Source: Verrucomicrobiota bacterium (GTDB taxonomy: Bacteria; Verrucomicrobiota; Verrucomicrobiia; Chthoniobacterales; UBA10450). Taken from it: a stretch of DNA of 7,647 bases. The notes under the pieces were generated by a model. It was not told where the DNA came from. It was given only the letters and a program-made list of their open reading frames with translations, and did no database searches. Below are positions 5,910-7,647 of this stretch, piece by piece. The position numbers and the translations under genes were made by a program. The stretch spans positions 1-7,647 of the forward strand of contig QHOQ01000177.1 of the NCBI GenBank assembly GCA_003219355.1, read 5' to 3'. How positions within the stretch are numbered: position 1 is the first letter of the stretch; each line of letters opens with the position of its first letter.

Positions 5910-6362
5910 TTACGATGTGGCAGCGAGAATTTTTTCCTGGGTTGCCTTCATTCTCCGCGCATCGGCCTCGCTACGATCGTCGAGGCCCTGCAGATGCAGG
6001 AGTCCGTGCACAATGTAAAGTCGCAGCTCACGCGCCAATGAATTCTCAAAGGCGCGAGCTTGCCGGCGTGCCGTCTCTGCGCTGATAAAAATTTCTCCGT
6101 GTTGAAACGTCAGCACGTCTGTTGATCCAGATTGCTTGAGAAATCGTCGATGCAACGATGCCATGCGTCGATCAGAGATAAACAAAATGGAAATCTGACG
6201 CAGTCTTGTCAGCTCGGTTAGTTTGTTTCTGCGCAGTTGCAGACAACGGCGCAGTGCTTCCCCAGCGAAATTTTCAAGATCGACAAGATCGATCGGAACG
6301 GCGCGTTGCAAGTTGTGGACGGTGACTTGGGGAACCGTAGCGCATGTCCGACCGCGCCTCAT
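5910..6362 (-). CDS. ybeY: Endoribonuclease YbeY (16S rRNA maturation), with Asp at the third metal-ligand position
   Basis: This 150-residue protein belongs to the UPF0054/YbeY metalloprotein family, which acts in 16S rRNA 3'-end maturation and ribosome quality control. Diagnostic segments are ISILFISDRRMASLHRRF (57-74), TDVLTFQHGEIFIS (81-94; family TDVLSFP...GDIxIS) and the metal site HGLLHLQGLDD (119-129). The usual motif is H-x3-H-x5-H; here His119 and His123 are kept but the third ligand is Asp129. From memory an Asp at this place also occurs in Bacteroidetes YbeY, so the site is probably still functional. The ATG overlaps the panE stop in an ATGA (6359-6362) and lacks a Shine-Dalgarno of its own, which implies re-initiation after panE translation. 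The length is normal and the N-terminal ~12 residues are not obviously conserved. Confidence 0.93.
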   Translation of the reverse strand: MRRGRTCATVPQVTVHNLQRAVPIDLVDLENFAGEALRRCLQLRRNKLTELTRLRQISILFISDRRMASLHRRFLKQSGSTDVLTFQHGEIFISAETARRQARAFENSLARELRLYIVHGLLHLQGLDDRSEADARRMKATQEKILAATS

Positions 6363-7324
6363 GATAAACGATTGGCGATGTTAGTCGCTGATTTGTTCCG
6401 GTGTCCTGCTTCGCCCAAAGATTTTAGAAGGGCATAAACAATTTCCAAACGCGGCACACTCGCGCCAACCGCAGTGGCCCGGCGGAGCGGCTCGCCCCAA
6501 ATCGGTTCGATCTCAAGCGGCCGGCCTGCCTCCCAATCCAGTAACGTGGATGGCTTGTACGCATCGATCGCTTCTGTTCGCTTTATTTGCAGAGAAGCGG
6601 CAGAGCGCTCCAACGAATATCCGCATTTGTTCGCGGCCTCGATCACCTCCTCCATCAGGCCAAGCGTTGTCTGGCGCAGATCTGCATCACGAAGAATCGC
6701 GGCGGTATCGATTCCGCCGGCCAGGATCGACAATCCATTAAATGGAATGTTCCAGACTAATTTCCGCCATCGCTCCAGCGCGAGATTTTCAACGACGCTG
6801 CATTGTACCCCACCGCGCGTAAATTCCGCCGCCACCTCTCGTGTCCGCAATTGCGGCGCGCGTTCATATTCGCCAATCACGATGTGGCCGTAATCGTAGC
6901 GTTCGACTTCTGTGCGTGAAGTTCTCCTCAAACAGATAAAGCAGAGCCCGCCGAGCACGCGTTCCGTGCCAAAGTGCCCGGCAAGAAATTCTTCGTTGCC
7001 CAGACCATTCTGCAACGTGAGCAACATCGTGCGCTTATGCAGCAGCGGCGGGATAAGATCGACAAGATCGGCGTTGGAGGTTGCTTTGACGGCAATGAGA
7101 ACGAGATCAGATGCGCCAATTTCGCTTGTCGAATTGTAGCAGTTCGCGTTCGCAACCCGGAAGTTTTCACCTTGGCCGCGAACAGAGAGTCCGTTGCTGC
7201 GTAATTCAGTTAAGTCGCCGCGCATTAAGAAATGAACATCGCTGCCGCCGTATGCGAGTTTCGCGCCGTAATAACTCCCGATAGCGCCGGAACCGACAAT
7301 TGCGATCCTTAAGTTTTTTCCCAT
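6359..7324 (-). CDS. panE: 2-dehydropantoate 2-reductase (ketopantoate reductase)
   Basis: The 321-residue cytosolic enzyme would reduce 2-dehydropantoate to pantoate with NADPH, in pantothenate/coenzyme A synthesis. The N-terminal Rossmann fold starts with IAIVGSGAIGSYYGAKLA (7-24), with GxGxxG at Gly11, Gly13 and Gly16. LVLIAVKA (74-81) and LLTLQNGLGNEE (101-112) are further ApbA/PanE hallmarks. In the C-terminal domain RKLVWNIPFNGLSIL (187-201) carries catalytic Lys188 and Asn192/Asn196, and PSTLLDWEAGRPLEIEPIWG (258-277) carries Ser259 and Glu271, matching E. coli Lys176, Asn180/Asn184, Ser244 and Glu256. All catalytic positions are intact. The ATG at 7322-7324 has no clear Shine-Dalgarno. 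The stop overlaps the ybeY start by 4 nt. The ApbA/PanE family includes reductases of other 2-keto acids, so the exact substrate is inferred. Confidence 0.92.
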   Translation of the reverse strand: MGKNLRIAIVGSGAIGSYYGAKLAYGGSDVHFLMRGDLTELRSNGLSVRGQGENFRVANANCYNSTSEIGASDLVLIAVKATSNADLVDLIPPLLHKRTMLLTLQNGLGNEEFLAGHFGTERVLGGLCFICLRRTSRTEVERYDYGHIVIGEYERAPQLRTREVAAEFTRGGVQCSVVENLALERWRKLVWNIPFNGLSILAGGIDTAAILRDADLRQTTLGLMEEVIEAANKCGYSLERSAASLQIKRTEAIDAYKPSTLLDWEAGRPLEIEPIWGEPLRRATAVGASVPRLEIVYALLKSLGEAGHRNKSATNIANRLS

Positions 7325-7331
7325 TTAGCGA

Positions 7332-7360
7332 ATTAGAGGCTCGCTGCGATTAACGTTGAA
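7332..7360 (-). promoter_or_regulatory. Possible panE promoter giving a near-leaderless transcript
   Basis: On the minus strand TTCAAC (7355-7360) and TCTAAT (7332-7337) are separated by exactly 17 nt. The -10 matches the consensus at five of six bases, the -35 at only three. Initiation about seven bases past the -10 would fall at or next to the panE ATG (7324), which fits the lack of a Shine-Dalgarno there. It is a pattern match only. Confidence 0.25.
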
Positions 7361-7381
7361 TCACTAAATAGTTAACTGTTT

Positions 7382-7647
7382 TCAGGCCGGCGGTCTCTGT
7401 TCCGACTGAAAATTGCGCGTAATCAAACGCGCGCCCTTGTCGAAGGTAAAATAGGCCCATGCCCATTGAAAGAGCACAAGGAGCCGGTTTCGAAAACCGA
7501 CCAGAAAAACAATGTGCACAAACAGCCACGCCAGCCAGGCCGGGAGACCGCTGAGGTGCACGAACCTTAAATCAGCGACCGCTTTGTTTCGCCCAATCGT
7601 AGCTATGTTTCCCTTGTCCCAATAACGGAAGCGCTGCGGTTTGCGGC
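7382..7647 (-). CDS. Type II NADH dehydrogenase (NDH-2), C-terminal fragment
   Basis: Only the last 87 residues are in the window; the gene continues past the right edge. The translated end contains YWDKGNIATIGRNKAVADL, the typical NDH-2 segment just after the second FAD-contact region, then a hydrophobic stretch LPAWLAWLFVHIVFLVGF followed by RNRLLVLFQWAWAYFTF and the closing KGARLITR. This C-terminal amphipathic/membrane-associated part anchors the single-subunit, non-proton-pumping NADH:quinone oxidoreductase to the inner face of the membrane. The FAD and NADH Rossmann motifs are outside the window and cannot be checked. The stop (TGA at 7382-7384) is 57 nt before the panE start on the same strand. 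The frame was read directly and is uninterrupted to the edge. Confidence 0.88.
   Translation of the reverse strand, partial: RKPQRFRYWDKGNIATIGRNKAVADLRFVHLSGLPAWLAWLFVHIVFLVGFRNRLLVLFQWAWAYFTFDKGARLITRNFQSEQRPPA

Noticed and set aside
5535..6041. Open frame of 168 codons on the plus strand
   Set aside because: It lies antisense to clpS and ybeY, both with clear family motifs; its translation shows no domain.

Overview
The window looks like a chromosomal stretch of a free-living bacterium of moderate GC, most likely from the PVC superphylum (Verrucomicrobiota, possibly a soil Spartobacteria-type lineage). This is an inference from gene content: a CADD-family protein whose visible part closely resembles the chlamydial one, a TreS-maltokinase fusion, a SigK/RskA-like sigma/anti-sigma pair, and an actinobacterial-type ClpS followed by a DUF2017-like gene. 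No 16S or marker search was possible, so the phylum call is moderate at best. There are no insertion sequences, CRISPR arrays, tRNAs, rRNAs or phage genes. Coding density is high and gene order is compact.

Left part (1-3750, minus strand). A long trehalose synthase/maltokinase fusion (466-3750) is followed 98 nt downstream, on the same strand, by a CADD/PqqC-like gene cut by the window edge (1-367). The fusion would turn trehalose into maltose and then maltose 1-phosphate, the donor for GlgE alpha-glucan synthesis. The CADD-like protein keeps the tyrosine and the two visible metal ligands that, in Chlamydia, belong to a self-sacrificing para-aminobenzoate (folate precursor) synthase.

Middle (3751-4916). 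A 286-nt divergent intergenic region separates treS-mak from a plus-strand pair: an ECF sigma factor with a very basic N-terminal tail, and an 11-nt overlapping 78-residue gene that looks like only the sigma-binding domain of an RskA-type anti-sigma factor, with no membrane anchor or sensor domain. The anti-sigma gene meets the convergent DUF2017-like gene at shared stop codons (4-nt overlap).

Right part (4913-7647, minus strand). Read in the direction of transcription: the C-terminus of a type II NADH dehydrogenase (cut by the window edge), panE (ketopantoate reductase), ybeY (rRNA maturation endonuclease, ATGA overlap with panE), clpS (N-degron adaptor) and a DUF2017-like gene 1 nt behind clpS. 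panE-ybeY and clpS-DUF2017 are tightly coupled pairs; the 160-nt gap between ybeY and clpS may carry a separate promoter. The most interesting items are the CADD homologue with its likely sacrificial tyrosine, the miniature soluble anti-sigma factor, and the ClpS-DUF2017 pairing.
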